A stretch of DNA of 64,000 nt from Bradyrhizobium sp. CB82 (lineage in GTDB: Bacteria; Pseudomonadota; Alphaproteobacteria; Rhizobiales; Xanthobacteraceae): positions 558,001-622,000 of the forward strand of contig NZ_CP121651.1 in the NCBI RefSeq assembly GCF_029714405.1. Reading direction: 5' to 3'. A program made the translations under genes and the position numbers. This document shows, one piece after another, positions 56,634 to 64,000 of the stretch. The notes under the pieces were generated by a model that made no database searches, was not told the DNA's origin, and saw only the letters and a list, made by a program, of their open reading frames with translations. Position 1 is the stretch's first letter; the number at the start of each line of letters is the position of its first letter.

Positions 56634-56903
56634 TCTTGGTGGGCCAGAGGTCGTCAGAGATGTAGTCGGTCGAAGGAGGGTATGGCGCAACAGTCGGCGA
56701 GACGGGGCCGGAAGAACCAGGTGTACTCATCGTGCCCAGAGCACGCGTTTATGATTTGGTTTCGGTCCGCGAACTCCCATACGGGCCCGCAGCTTCATCG
56801 TTGCACCATCAGAGGCCGGACAGATGGCAGCATCCGACTACGTGCCGATCTTCTTCAAAAATCGCTTGCATCTCGCGGGGCGTCCACAGATGAGTACACG
56901 CCC
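56634..56903. other. 270-bp gap between IS110 and IS630
   Basis: No supported gene. It probably includes the right end of the IS110 element and a short piece of older flanking DNA. Confidence 0.4.
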
Positions 56904-58078
56904 TAGTGTCCTGATCGACAAATCAGTTACATTTCTGCCGACCCTTAGATTGGGAGGCTGGAATGGCCAAGGGACGAGCTGTCGCGATCGTACTCGATGA
57001 CGTGGAGAAGCGCGAGCTGACGGCATTGACGCGCAAGCACGGCGCGCCGCAGGCCGTGGCGGAGCGGGCGCGCATTGTGTTGGCGGCGGCTGGCGGTCTC
57101 AAGAACAAAGAGATCGCGTCGAAGCTTGGGGTCTGCACGCACACGGTCGGCACCTGGCGCAACCGCTTTGCCGACCAGCGTATGGACGGTCTCTACGACG
57201 AGCCGCGGCCCGGCGCGCCGCGCGAGATTGGCGACGACGAAATCGCGAGCACGATCCGCAAAACGTTGGAGACGCGACCAAGGGGTGGCACCCACTGGAG
57301 CCTCAGGAGCATGGCTAAGGAGATCGGTCATGCGCCTTCGACGGTGCATCGCATCTGGCGCGCCTTCGGTCTGCAACCGCACCGCGTCGAGACTTACAAG
57401 CTTTCCACCGATCCGCTGTTCGTAGAGAAAGTGCGCGATATCGTCGGGCTCTACTTGTCACCGCCCGAACGCGCTATCGTGTTGTGTGTCGATGAGAAAA
57501 GCCAGATCCAGGCGCTCGACCGCACGCAGCCCCTGTTGCCGATGCGGCCCGGACAGGCCGAGCGGCGCACGCACGATTATAAGCGGCACGGAACGACATC
57601 GTTGTTCGCGGCGCTCGATGTGAAAGCGGGCACCATCGTCGGCAAGTGCATGGCCCGCCACCGCGCGAACGAGTTCCGCAAATTCCTGGATGAGATTGAG
57701 CGCAACGTGCCGGCCAATCTCGACGTTCACATCGTCATGGACAACTACGCAACCCATAAAACCAGGCCGATCCGTAACTGGTTCGCCAAGCGCCCGCGCT
57801 GGCACGTGCACTTCACGCCAACCTCAGCATCATGGATCAATCAGGTCGAACGCTTCTTCGCCCTGCTGACCGAGCGCGCCTTGAAACGAGGCGTGTTCCG
57901 CTCGGTCGCCGAGCTCGAAAAAGCGATCAAGGCTTACATCGACGCCACCAATACCGATCCCAAACCGTTCCGCTGGACCAAGACCGCCGACGACATCTTG
58001 GCCAGCATCCAACGCTTTTGCCTTCGCACACTCGCCGCTAATGCCTAGAATGAAGCCGACTTCAGAATCAGGACACTA
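56904..58078 (+). mobile_element. complete IS630-family insertion sequence
   Basis: Terminal inverted repeats TAGTGTCCTGAT at both ends, flanked by TA as expected for IS630/mariner TA targeting. One transposase fills the interior. The truncated copy at 31073-31618 has the same right end, so this element has been active in this replicon. Confidence 0.9.
56963..58048 (+). CDS. IS630-family transposase (361 aa)
   Basis: N-terminal helix-turn-helix ([21 protein letters not shown]), then a DDE domain with Asp in [16 protein letters not shown], Asp in [10 protein letters not shown] and Glu in [12 protein letters not shown]. Full-length and undamaged. Start at MAKGRAVA after GGAGG. Confidence 0.95.
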   Translation: MAKGRAVAIVLDDVEKRELTALTRKHGAPQAVAERARIVLAAAGGLKNKEIASKLGVCTHTVGTWRNRFADQRMDGLYDEPRPGAPREIGDDEIASTIRKTLETRPRGGTHWSLRSMAKEIGHAPSTVHRIWRAFGLQPHRVETYKLSTDPLFVEKVRDIVGLYLSPPERAIVLCVDEKSQIQALDRTQPLLPMRPGQAERRTHDYKRHGTTSLFAALDVKAGTIVGKCMARHRANEFRKFLDEIERNVPANLDVHIVMDNYATHKTRPIRNWFAKRPRWHVHFTPTSASWINQVERFFALLTERALKRGVFRSVAELEKAIKAYIDATNTDPKPFRWTKTADDILASIQRFCLRTLAANA

Positions 58079-58155
58079 GTAGGATGCGCTCGTGAGATGT
58101 CAGAGCGACACCCGCCTTCAGATTCCGGACGGGGTGATCGCGATAACGTTTCCGT

Positions 58156-58185
58156 AAAAGCCCAGAAGTCGTTTCCGAGGCTTTT
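58156..58185 (-). terminator. possible terminator after the SDR gene
   Basis: AAAAGCC and GGCTTTT pair across a 16-nt loop a few bases downstream of the SDR stop. Weak stem, short U-tract on both strands. Confidence 0.4.
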
Positions 58186-58188
58186 TTC

Positions 58189-59043
58189 TCAGCGCGGTGA
58201 TTCAGCCTCGAGTTGCTGGATCAGGGCGTGCATTTCTTTGTGTCGACTCAGCATGACATCGGTCAGTACACCGAAGATACCGCGGAAGAGTGAGAACGGA
58301 ATCCACCGCCATGGCGCGTAGATGCGAGGCCTGCGATACTGCACACCTTTCGCGATCGCACGTGCTACCTGCTCGGGGGGAATGGCCCGACGCAGCCACT
58401 CTGGAAATACAACCTCATTCATTTTTGTCACGGTTGCGTTTCCGCCGAAGGCAACCTTCGCGATGGCCGTAGCCGTCCAGCCGGGGTAGACGACGCTGGC
58501 CGTTGCACCGGTATATGCGAACTCTGCTCTCAAGCAGCGTGTGAGCATTTCTACCCCTGCCTTCGATGCGGCATAAGGTGCATTCGCCAAGCCATTCAGA
58601 AAAGCGTATGCGGAAGACGTGACAAGGACTTGGCCCTGGTTGCGAATAATCTCCGGCAGCGCCGCGCGAATCGTGCGCCAGACGCCAAGAAAATCCACTT
58701 CTACGATTTTCTCGAACTCCGCCTCATCGCAACTGGCAATTGTTGAGGCGCCACTACGCCACGAAATGCCAGCGTTGGCAAAAACCACATCTAGGTGTCC
58801 GAAGCGTTGGATAGTCTTCTGGATGACAGCATTCGTTGCCGCGGCGTCAGTGACGTCAAGCGCCACAGGTAGCACCCGAGATGGGGAGAACTCTTTTGCA
58901 AGTTTGTCCACAGCGGTTTGCTGCATATCGGTCAGCACCAAACTCGCACCGAGGGCATAGAGTTCGCGTGCGGTCGCGGCGCCGATTCCGCCCGCCGCGC
59001 CGGTGATCAGCACCACCTTGTCGTTCAAGTGGTAAGTCATCAT
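58189..59043 (-). CDS. short-chain dehydrogenase/reductase (284 aa)
   Basis: Classical SDR with TGAAGGIG cofactor site, NAG motif (VFANAGIS), catalytic Ser in VTSSAYAF and YAASKAG. The Asp-rich end of beta-2 (LVLTDMQ) favours NAD. A C-terminal extension (YRRPRIYAPWRWIPFSLFRGIFG) may touch the membrane, as in the group related to cyclohexanol or sterol dehydrogenases. Start at the MM pair at 59043. Downstream of the hydrolase gene and divergent from tetR, so probably one catabolic unit. Confidence 0.88.
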   Translation of the reverse strand: MMTYHLNDKVVLITGAAGGIGAATARELYALGASLVLTDMQQTAVDKLAKEFSPSRVLPVALDVTDAAATNAVIQKTIQRFGHLDVVFANAGISWRSGASTIASCDEAEFEKIVEVDFLGVWRTIRAALPEIIRNQGQVLVTSSAYAFLNGLANAPYAASKAGVEMLTRCLRAEFAYTGATASVVYPGWTATAIAKVAFGGNATVTKMNEVVFPEWLRRAIPPEQVARAIAKGVQYRRPRIYAPWRWIPFSLFRGIFGVLTDVMLSRHKEMHALIQQLEAESPR

Positions 59044-59082
59044 GTACTTTCTTTTGCAGAAGGTTGTTGACTTATTGGATCC

Positions 59083-59120
59083 TGCCACGGAACTCGGCGC
59101 ACTCGATAAAGCGCCGGAAG
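59083..59120 (+). repeat. hairpin-bearing repeat, copy 2
   Basis: CGGCGC-N10-GCGCCG (59095-59116), nearly the same as the segment at 55417-55455. It lies between the hydrolase and SDR genes, without any transposase. A T for C at the outer stem position still allows a G-U pair. Confidence 0.6.
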
Positions 59121-59146
59121 AGTGATGAATCTTATTTCGACATGGT

Positions 59147-60046
59147 TCATCCTTTCAGGGGGATATGGCGTTTGAGAAAATCGAGCTGATCGGCCACCAC
59201 CCGTTCGAAGGCTTCGCCGATGTAGATGTCGAAATGGCCGTCCCGATACAGGCGGACTTCGCCGCGCGGCGCCTTCTTGGCATAGCGCCGGGTCGGCCCG
59301 GCGGGCGCGACAGAGTCGGTCTCGCAGATGCAGAAAAGAATCGGGCAGGACACCTTTGCGGCCCAGCGTCCGGGACGGTAGCGCAGGATGTTCACCGCGA
59401 AGCGCGCTGCGACGTGGTTGCTGAACGAAAATCCGCTCGGCACCAGGGCCAGATAGCCGTCATGGGCGCCGGGCGCGGTCATGAGGGCGGCGGAATGTGG
59501 CGGGCCGGAAGTGGCCACCATCAAGGGTGTCATGCCGACTAGGCCGCGCAGCAGGTCCACCATGGCCATCGCCGTCACTTTGAGGCTGCTGCGCAAATCC
59601 ATCGCAATGGCGGAGGTGATGCCGTCGGTGAAGGGACATTGGGCAATGGCAGCCGCCACTTTCTGGTCGCGCGCGGCAGAGGCAATGACATGGCCGCCGC
59701 CGAAGGAGGTGCCCCACAGGACGACCTTGTTGCGCATGAGGCTGGGCTGCTGCTGTGCAAAGGCGATTGCGCTGGACCAGTCTTCCAACTGTTTGCCGAT
59801 GTCCAGCAACTGCCGGGGAGCCCCCTCGCTCGCCCCGAAATTGCGGTAGTCGAAGACCAGGCATGCGTAGCCGGCGTCGGAAAAGCGTTCGGCAAACGCG
59901 TCCAGGCGCATCTCCTTGATGCCGCCCAGGCCGTGCGCCATGACAATGACGGGGAAGGGCCTGTTCCCCTCCGGTTCATAAAGCCAGCCCCGGCACCGCT
60001 CACCTCGCTGGCCAGAGGCGAACTCGACGTTCGCTCGTCGCCTCAT
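59147..60046 (-). CDS. alpha/beta hydrolase (299 aa)
   Basis: Dienelactone-hydrolase/peptidase-like fold: VIVMAHGLGG oxyanion region, nucleophile elbow WGTSFGGGH, late Asp in CICETDSVAP and His in YRDGHFDIY. Start at MRRRANVEF after GGGGGGAAG. It probably hydrolyses an ester or lactone. Next to a divergent TetR gene and upstream of an SDR. Confidence 0.88.
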   Translation of the reverse strand: MRRRANVEFASGQRGERCRGWLYEPEGNRPFPVIVMAHGLGGIKEMRLDAFAERFSDAGYACLVFDYRNFGASEGAPRQLLDIGKQLEDWSSAIAFAQQQPSLMRNKVVLWGTSFGGGHVIASAARDQKVAAAIAQCPFTDGITSAIAMDLRSSLKVTAMAMVDLLRGLVGMTPLMVATSGPPHSAALMTAPGAHDGYLALVPSGFSFSNHVAARFAVNILRYRPGRWAAKVSCPILFCICETDSVAPAGPTRRYAKKAPRGEVRLYRDGHFDIYIGEAFERVVADQLDFLKRHIPLKG

Positions 60047-60096
60047 TCTTCCCCCCGATATGTCGATGTATGATAATCTTAGATTCAGCAACAAAC

Positions 60097-60129
60097 TTGT
60101 ATCGACTTACAATACTATAACAGGTTATA
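60097..60129. promoter_or_regulatory. two palindromes between hydrolase and tetR
   Basis: TTGTA-N6-TACAA at 60097-60112, and TATAAC-AG-GTTATA at 60116-60129, the latter just before the tetR start. They are the probable operators for the divergent TetR repressor, controlling both itself and the hydrolase/SDR genes. Confidence 0.6.
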
Positions 60130-60132
60130 AAA

Positions 60133-60783
60133 ATGGAAGTCAATCCAATAAAGAAGGAAGCGGGCCGGGGAAAGGAGACTCGAACCCAACGCAAGGCCAA
60201 GGCGACCCGGTTGTCGATCCTGGAAGCGGCGGAGACTCTTCTGGCGGAAGGGGGGCGCGACGCGGTCACCCTGGAAGCGGTCGCAACACGTGCCGACGTG
60301 GCGGTGCAGACCTTATACAACCGGGTCGGCGGTCTCTCGGCGCTGCTAATCGCCGTGGCCGAGCGCGCGCTGGAAGAGAACAGGCAATACATGGACGACG
60401 CTTATGCCTCGCCGGGCGGGGTGGAAGACCGCTTGTACGCGGTGGCGGCGGCCTATACCAACTTCGCCAAGGAACGCCCGCATCAGTTTCGTATCCTGGT
60501 CGAGCCGCCGAACGAGCCCGAGGCGCTGACGCGGATCGCGAATTTGATCCGGGAGCAAAACGCCAAGTTGGGCGCCTTGATCCGCCGGGGGATTGATGAG
60601 GCGGTCATCGACGGCGGGTTCGACCCTGAACTCACTTCCACCGCCCTATGGACCATGATGAATGGCGTATTGAGCCTGATGTGGCGCACCGACAGCCTGC
60701 GGGCAGACGCCGCGCAAATTGACGCCATGTTCGGCACGGTGATGAAGATTCTCACCAACGGCCTCAAGAAGCGCGGCGTGTGA
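60133..60783 (+). CDS. TetR-family regulator (216 aa)
   Basis: N-terminal HTH ATRLSILEAAETLLAEGG...TLEAVATRADVAVQTLYNRVGG is typical of TetR; the C-terminal helical domain binds the ligand. Transcribed divergently from the hydrolase with two palindromes between, suggesting autoregulation and repression of the hydrolase/SDR pair. Confidence 0.92.
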   Translation: MEVNPIKKEAGRGKETRTQRKAKATRLSILEAAETLLAEGGRDAVTLEAVATRADVAVQTLYNRVGGLSALLIAVAERALEENRQYMDDAYASPGGVEDRLYAVAAAYTNFAKERPHQFRILVEPPNEPEALTRIANLIREQNAKLGALIRRGIDEAVIDGGFDPELTSTALWTMMNGVLSLMWRTDSLRADAAQIDAMFGTVMKILTNGLKKRGV

Positions 60784-60896
60784 AACCCGCCGCGTGTTCC
60801 GGTGAGGCGTGAGCAACCCGATAATTTCGGTGGCCTGTCCATCGCTTTCAAACGCGAAATCGTCCCCTATATCTGCTGGAGATACCACCTCAGGTT

Positions 60897-61440
60897 TTAC
60901 CGGCTTGTTCGTTGTTTCTTGCGGCCTCTTTGCGGCTCGAAGCGGTACGCTTCGTTACTTTGCGACGTGAGCGTCGCCCGAACGTGCTCGGCGAGCTTCA
61001 GCGCGCTGTCGGCGTTTGACGCGAGACGAGAAAGCATTTGCGAGAGGAGTTTGAACTCCTCGCGCGTCAACATCCCAAACAGCGCGTCGTTGACGGGGCG
61101 TTGCAGAGCGGCGAGGCGGATCAACAGGTTTATCCCGTGTTCGGTCAGCGTGAGTTGCACGCGCCGCCCGTCGCCCGGGTGTGGGCTTTTCTCGATCAGA
61201 CCGTCAGAGACCAGCTTGTTGATCTCGTTGGTGACGAAGGCACCACTTAGATACAGGCGCTCGGCAACCTGATTGACGCCCATCGGTTTTTCCGCGGTCG
61301 AATTCTTGATGGCGATCAGTATCAAATACTGAGTGGGGGACAGGCCAACAAAGCTCGCGAAGATCTCGCGCGCAGCTTCCAGGCTTCGTCCGAAGGCAAA
61401 ATAGTCGTAGACGACGCTGCGAAGCTTGCGAATCGCGGCA
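60897..61440 (-). pseudogene. MarR-family regulator lacking its N-terminus
   Basis: The frame from about 61440 reads AIRKLRSVVYDYFAFGRSLE...GLSPTQYLILIAIKN, then a complete winged helix (VNQVAERLYLSGAFVTNEINKL, GDGRRVQLTLTEHG). An in-frame TGA stands just upstream at the junction with SMP-30-like DNA, and no start precedes the first helix. A TTG at 61325 could start a shortened protein missing the dimer helix. Confidence 0.75.
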
Positions 61441-61444
61441 TCCC

Positions 61445-62172
61445 GTGGACAGTTTCATCGAAGGGCCGGCCTTCGATGCCGCTGGCCATCTCTATGTGGT
61501 GGACATCCCATTCGGCCGCATCTTCAGGATCGCACCGGACGGTGCCTGGTCGCTGATCGCCGAATACGAGGGCTGGCCGAACGGCCTGAAGATCGCGCCG
61601 GATGGCCGCATTCTCGTCGCCGACTACATGAACGGCATCATGGAGCTCGATTCTGTGCGCGGCACGCTCCGGCCGCTGCTGTCGCATCGCAACTCCGAGT
61701 CGTTCCGCGGCTGCAACGATTTGCACACGCCGCGAATGGTGACATCTATTTTACCGATCAGGGCCAGACCGGATTGCACGCTTCGAGCGGCCGGGTCTTC
61801 CGCCTGCGCAGCGACGGCCGTCTCGACTGCCTGATCTCGAATGGACCGAGTCCGAACGGGCTCGTGCTGAGCCCGGACGAGACCGTCCTGTTCGTGGCGA
61901 TGACGCGGGGGCGTCGCGAAGGTCGGCCGCTTCGCCTCGTTCTTCGGCTCCAGCGGGCCGGATGGCCTGACGATGGACCGTGATGGCCGCTTGTTCGTCG
62001 CCCATGCTCGCTCGGCCACATCTTTATGCTGGCGCCGAACGGCGAGTGCGTCGCACGCGTCAAATCATGCGCTGGTCCGACCTGCACAAACGTTGCCCTC
62101 GATGGAACAGGACGTATGTTGATGATGACAGAATCCTCAAGCGGGTCGGTATTAGCGGCAGCTCTGGGCTAG
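61445..62172 (+). pseudogene. SMP-30/gluconolactonase-like fragment with frameshifts
   Basis: Blades of an SMP-30 propeller are seen in three frames: FIEGPAFDAAGHLYVVDIPF...GWPNGLKIAPDGRILVADY, then NGDIYFTDQGQTGLHASSGR...NGLVLSPDETVLFVAMTRG after a shift near 61733, and ASFFGSSGPDGLTMDRDGRL... and later GTGRMLMMTESSSG in further frames. The N-terminus is cut at the MarR junction. Confidence 0.82.
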
Positions 62173-62205
62173 TGCTGGTCGATGCCGCCCGTCAGAGGAG
62201 TGGCA

Positions 62206-62517
62206 TAACCACGCGCTCTTAGCATCCGGTGGGTCAATGAGCGATCCTCGACATCATCATTTACAAGTTACTGAGGCTTCAAACAAATGAGTAGCGGCTG
62301 CTCGGCGGGTTCGCGGTGCTTACAAGCTCGACATGTGCGGGGCAGACCGTGTGCGCCAATCGGATTCGAGAGCGACACAACGACTGTCCGCTTGCATGGA
62401 GCTGATCGCCGTGCCTATGCATGCGGGTGCTCCGCTTCTATCACTCTTAGAACATGCTTCAACGAATGTCGCTGGAGCTGTCGCCGCGCCGGATAACGCT
62501 CCGCGAACTGGCCACCT
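62206..62517. other. about 310 bp without recognisable gene
   Basis: Short open frames only, none with a family signature or ribosome site. Probably decayed DNA behind the SMP-30 fragment. Confidence 0.45.
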
Positions 62518-63006
62518 TTAAAGCGGCAGCATTCGGTTCAAGAGGTCGAGCAATGTGCGCTGCTCGGCCTCGGTGAGCGGAGCCAGCATCTTCCGATTAT
62601 AGGGCTCCGTCAGCCTTGCCCCGTCCTGAATGAGCTTCGCGCCTTTCGGCGTGAGCACGAGCTCGACGGCTCGGCGATCGGACTTCGAGCGGTTGCGCTT
62701 GATGAAGCCGGACGACTCCAGCTCGTTCAGGATCTTGATCAGGTTCGGCAGGCGCAGCCGGAGCAGGCTGGCGAGGCTGCTCGGCGGCACGCCGGGATTG
62801 TCGCGAATGATGGCGAAGATCGCGTAGGTTGCCGGCGTCAGCCCCAGTGCGGCGAACTCCTCATAGAAGCCTTCGAAGAACTTCAGCTGCGCGAGGCGCA
62901 GCATGAAGCCGGGTGTGCGCTGAAGCGCATTCAGATCCAGCGTTTTCTCCTGCTGTTCAGCAGATTTGGCGCCGGATTTCGGGGTCTTCGGGCTCATGAT
63001 TTGCAT
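62518..63006 (-). CDS. MarR-family regulator (162 aa)
   Basis: Winged helix with VPPSSLASLLRLRLPNLIKILNELESSGFIKRN and the wing SDRRAVELVLTPKG. Intact length. Divergent from an ABC binding-protein gene with a palindrome between, so it probably regulates that transporter. Two possible ATGs (63006 and 62997). Confidence 0.9.
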   Translation of the reverse strand: MQIMSPKTPKSGAKSAEQQEKTLDLNALQRTPGFMLRLAQLKFFEGFYEEFAALGLTPATYAIFAIIRDNPGVPPSSLASLLRLRLPNLIKILNELESSGFIKRNRSKSDRRAVELVLTPKGAKLIQDGARLTEPYNRKMLAPLTEAEQRTLLDLLNRMLPL

Positions 63007-63036
63007 CCAAAGCGGGCCGAATTGACACTCTCAAAA

Positions 63037-63057
63037 ATAGCTATAAAATATAACTAT
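63037..63057. promoter_or_regulatory. AT-rich near-palindrome, probable MarR operator
   Basis: ATAG/CTAT arms enclose an AT-rich centre between the divergent marR and transporter genes (outer 4 bp perfect, inner arms nearly so). Confidence 0.55.
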
Positions 63058-63094
63058 TATGAAGCGGCACCAAGACCGCCATGGGAGGGACACA

Positions 63095-64000
63095 ATGAAC
63101 AGCAAATTCCTGCATAAATTGTGCATGCTGGCGGCAATGCTGACCACCGCACCGGGCTTCGCCCAGGACGCTGTGAAGATCGGCATCCTCAACGACCAAT
63201 CCGGTCCGTTCGCGAGCTATCAGGGCATCGGCTCGGTCGTCGCCGCCAAGATGGCGGTCGAGGATTACGGCGGGAAGGCTGCCGGCAAGCCGGTCGAGGT
63301 CGTCGCGGCCGACCATCAGAACAAGACCGATATCGGGATCGGCATCGCCCGGCGCTGGTACGAGAACGAGAGCGTCGATGCGATCTTCGACATTCCGAAC
63401 TCGTCGATCGCGCTCGCGGTGGCCGGCATGAGCGCCGAGAAGAACAAGGTCTTCGTCGGATCGGGCGCCGGCACGGTGCTGCTTACCGGCGAGAAGTGCA
63501 CGCCGAACACGGTGCACTGGACCTACGACACCTATGCCTATGGCCGCGGCCTCGGCAAGGCGATCGTGCAGCAGGGCGGCAAGAAGTGGTTCTTCATCAC
63601 CGCCGACTATGCCTTTGGCCATGATCTGGAGAAGCAGGCCGCGGAGGCCGTGAAGGCGTCCGGCGGCGAGGTGCTCGGCAGCGTGCGGCATCCGCTGGGA
63701 ACGGCCGACTACGCCTCCTTCCTGCTCCAGGCCCAGGCATCTGGCGCGAACGTCGTCGGCTTCGCCAATGCCGGCGACGACACCATCACCTCGATGAAGC
63801 AAGCCGCCGAGTTCGGGCTGACCAGGGATCACAAGCTGGTCGGATTGATCCTGGGCATGAACGGCCTTCCCGCGCTTGGGCTGAAATTTGCGCAAGGCGC
63901 GCAGATCATGAATCCGTTCTACTGGGATCTCAATGACGGCACGCGGGGTTTCGCAAAACGCTTTGTCGAGCGCATTCCATCGAAAGCCTATCCGAACGAT
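63095..64000 (+). CDS. ABC transporter substrate-binding protein, branched-chain amino-acid type (partial, 302+ aa)
   Basis: Signal peptide (LCMLAAMLTTAPGFA), then VKIGILNDQSGPFASYQGIGSVVAAKMAVEDYGG, the start of a LivJ/K-like type I periplasmic binding protein. In rhizobia this broad subfamily binds aromatic acids, amides or amino acids; the ligand cannot be read. GGGAGGG precedes the ATG. The gene runs off the right edge; permease and ATPase genes should follow outside. Confidence 0.9.
   Translation, partial: MNSKFLHKLCMLAAMLTTAPGFAQDAVKIGILNDQSGPFASYQGIGSVVAAKMAVEDYGGKAAGKPVEVVAADHQNKTDIGIGIARRWYENESVDAIFDIPNSSIALAVAGMSAEKNKVFVGSGAGTVLLTGEKCTPNTVHWTYDTYAYGRGLGKAIVQQGGKKWFFITADYAFGHDLEKQAAEAVKASGGEVLGSVRHPLGTADYASFLLQAQASGANVVGFANAGDDTITSMKQAAEFGLTRDHKLVGLILGMNGLPALGLKFAQGAQIMNPFYWDLNDGTRGFAKRFVERIPSKAYPND

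Noticed and set aside
1..64000. CRISPR array
   Set aside because: No regularly spaced direct repeats with unique spacers were seen; the only tandem repeat is the 2 x 18-bp unit at 426-461.

Overview
The window looks like accessory DNA from a high-GC alphaproteobacterium of the Bradyrhizobium/Rhodopseudomonas type (Nitrobacteraceae). The evidence is the codon usage, the protein families (Ku tail, cyoABCD, very long kinase/AAA/GAF/PAS sensor proteins) and the many insertion-sequence scars. Genus is an inference from family resemblance; no 16S or housekeeping marker is present.

Layout. (1) 1-7,657: a small Cys-rich protein operon, a stand-alone response regulator, and a 2,098-residue Ser/Thr-kinase/ATPase/GAF/PAS/histidine-kinase protein that converges on it. 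(2) 7,795-18,098: a co-directional oxidative cluster. It holds two paralogous small proteins, a DyP-type haem peroxidase, a DUF4331-SRPBCC fusion, a TPR protein, an EthD-like protein, a tri-haem cytochrome c and a two-subunit periplasmic molybdenum hydroxylase. (3) 18,200-23,705: a YWTD beta-propeller protein, a 3-hydroxyacyl-CoA dehydrogenase, a class III CoA-transferase, a type II NADH dehydrogenase and a small membrane-anchored protein. (4) 23,822-28,879: ctaB and a cyoABCD-type quinol oxidase operon. (5) 28,896-32,150: an island end, with a tyrosine integrase, a 45-bp 3' half of a tRNA-Arg(CCG) gene as attachment remnant, a truncated IS630 copy and decayed gene fragments. (6) 32,154-52,358: a propane-monooxygenase-type soluble di-iron monooxygenase system. 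Its structural operon is prmABCD, amidohydrolase, DUF59 protein and GroEL-like chaperonin; aqpZ, an AcoR/MimR-like sigma54 activator and an accessory operon follow. Upstream are two small Cys-rich genes, an NAD-dependent alcohol dehydrogenase and a cytochrome c/VOC/GMC-oxidoreductase operon. (7) 52,442-58,078: a scrap zone (kinase remnant, Myb-like/Ku fusion, broken integrase, IS110 and IS630 elements). (8) 58,189-64,000: SDR, alpha/beta hydrolase, divergent TetR, a broken MarR/SMP-30 junction, an intact MarR and the start of an ABC amino-acid-type binding protein that runs off the window.

How it may work together. The monooxygenase probably hydroxylates a small alkane or ketone. The sigma54 activator would control near-perfect -24/-12 promoters that I can read upstream of prmA, upstream of the small Cys-rich genes and, less perfectly, upstream of the alcohol dehydrogenase. 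The alcohol dehydrogenase and the periplasmic GMC/cytochrome c unit could oxidise the resulting alcohol. The most novel-looking signals are: a 36-bp motif with a 10-bp direct repeat in front of three different operons (peroxidase, YWTD/CoA, cyo); the duplicated sigma54 control region carrying a family of small zinc-finger-like proteins; and the DyP/DUF4331-SRPBCC/paralogue-pair operon.
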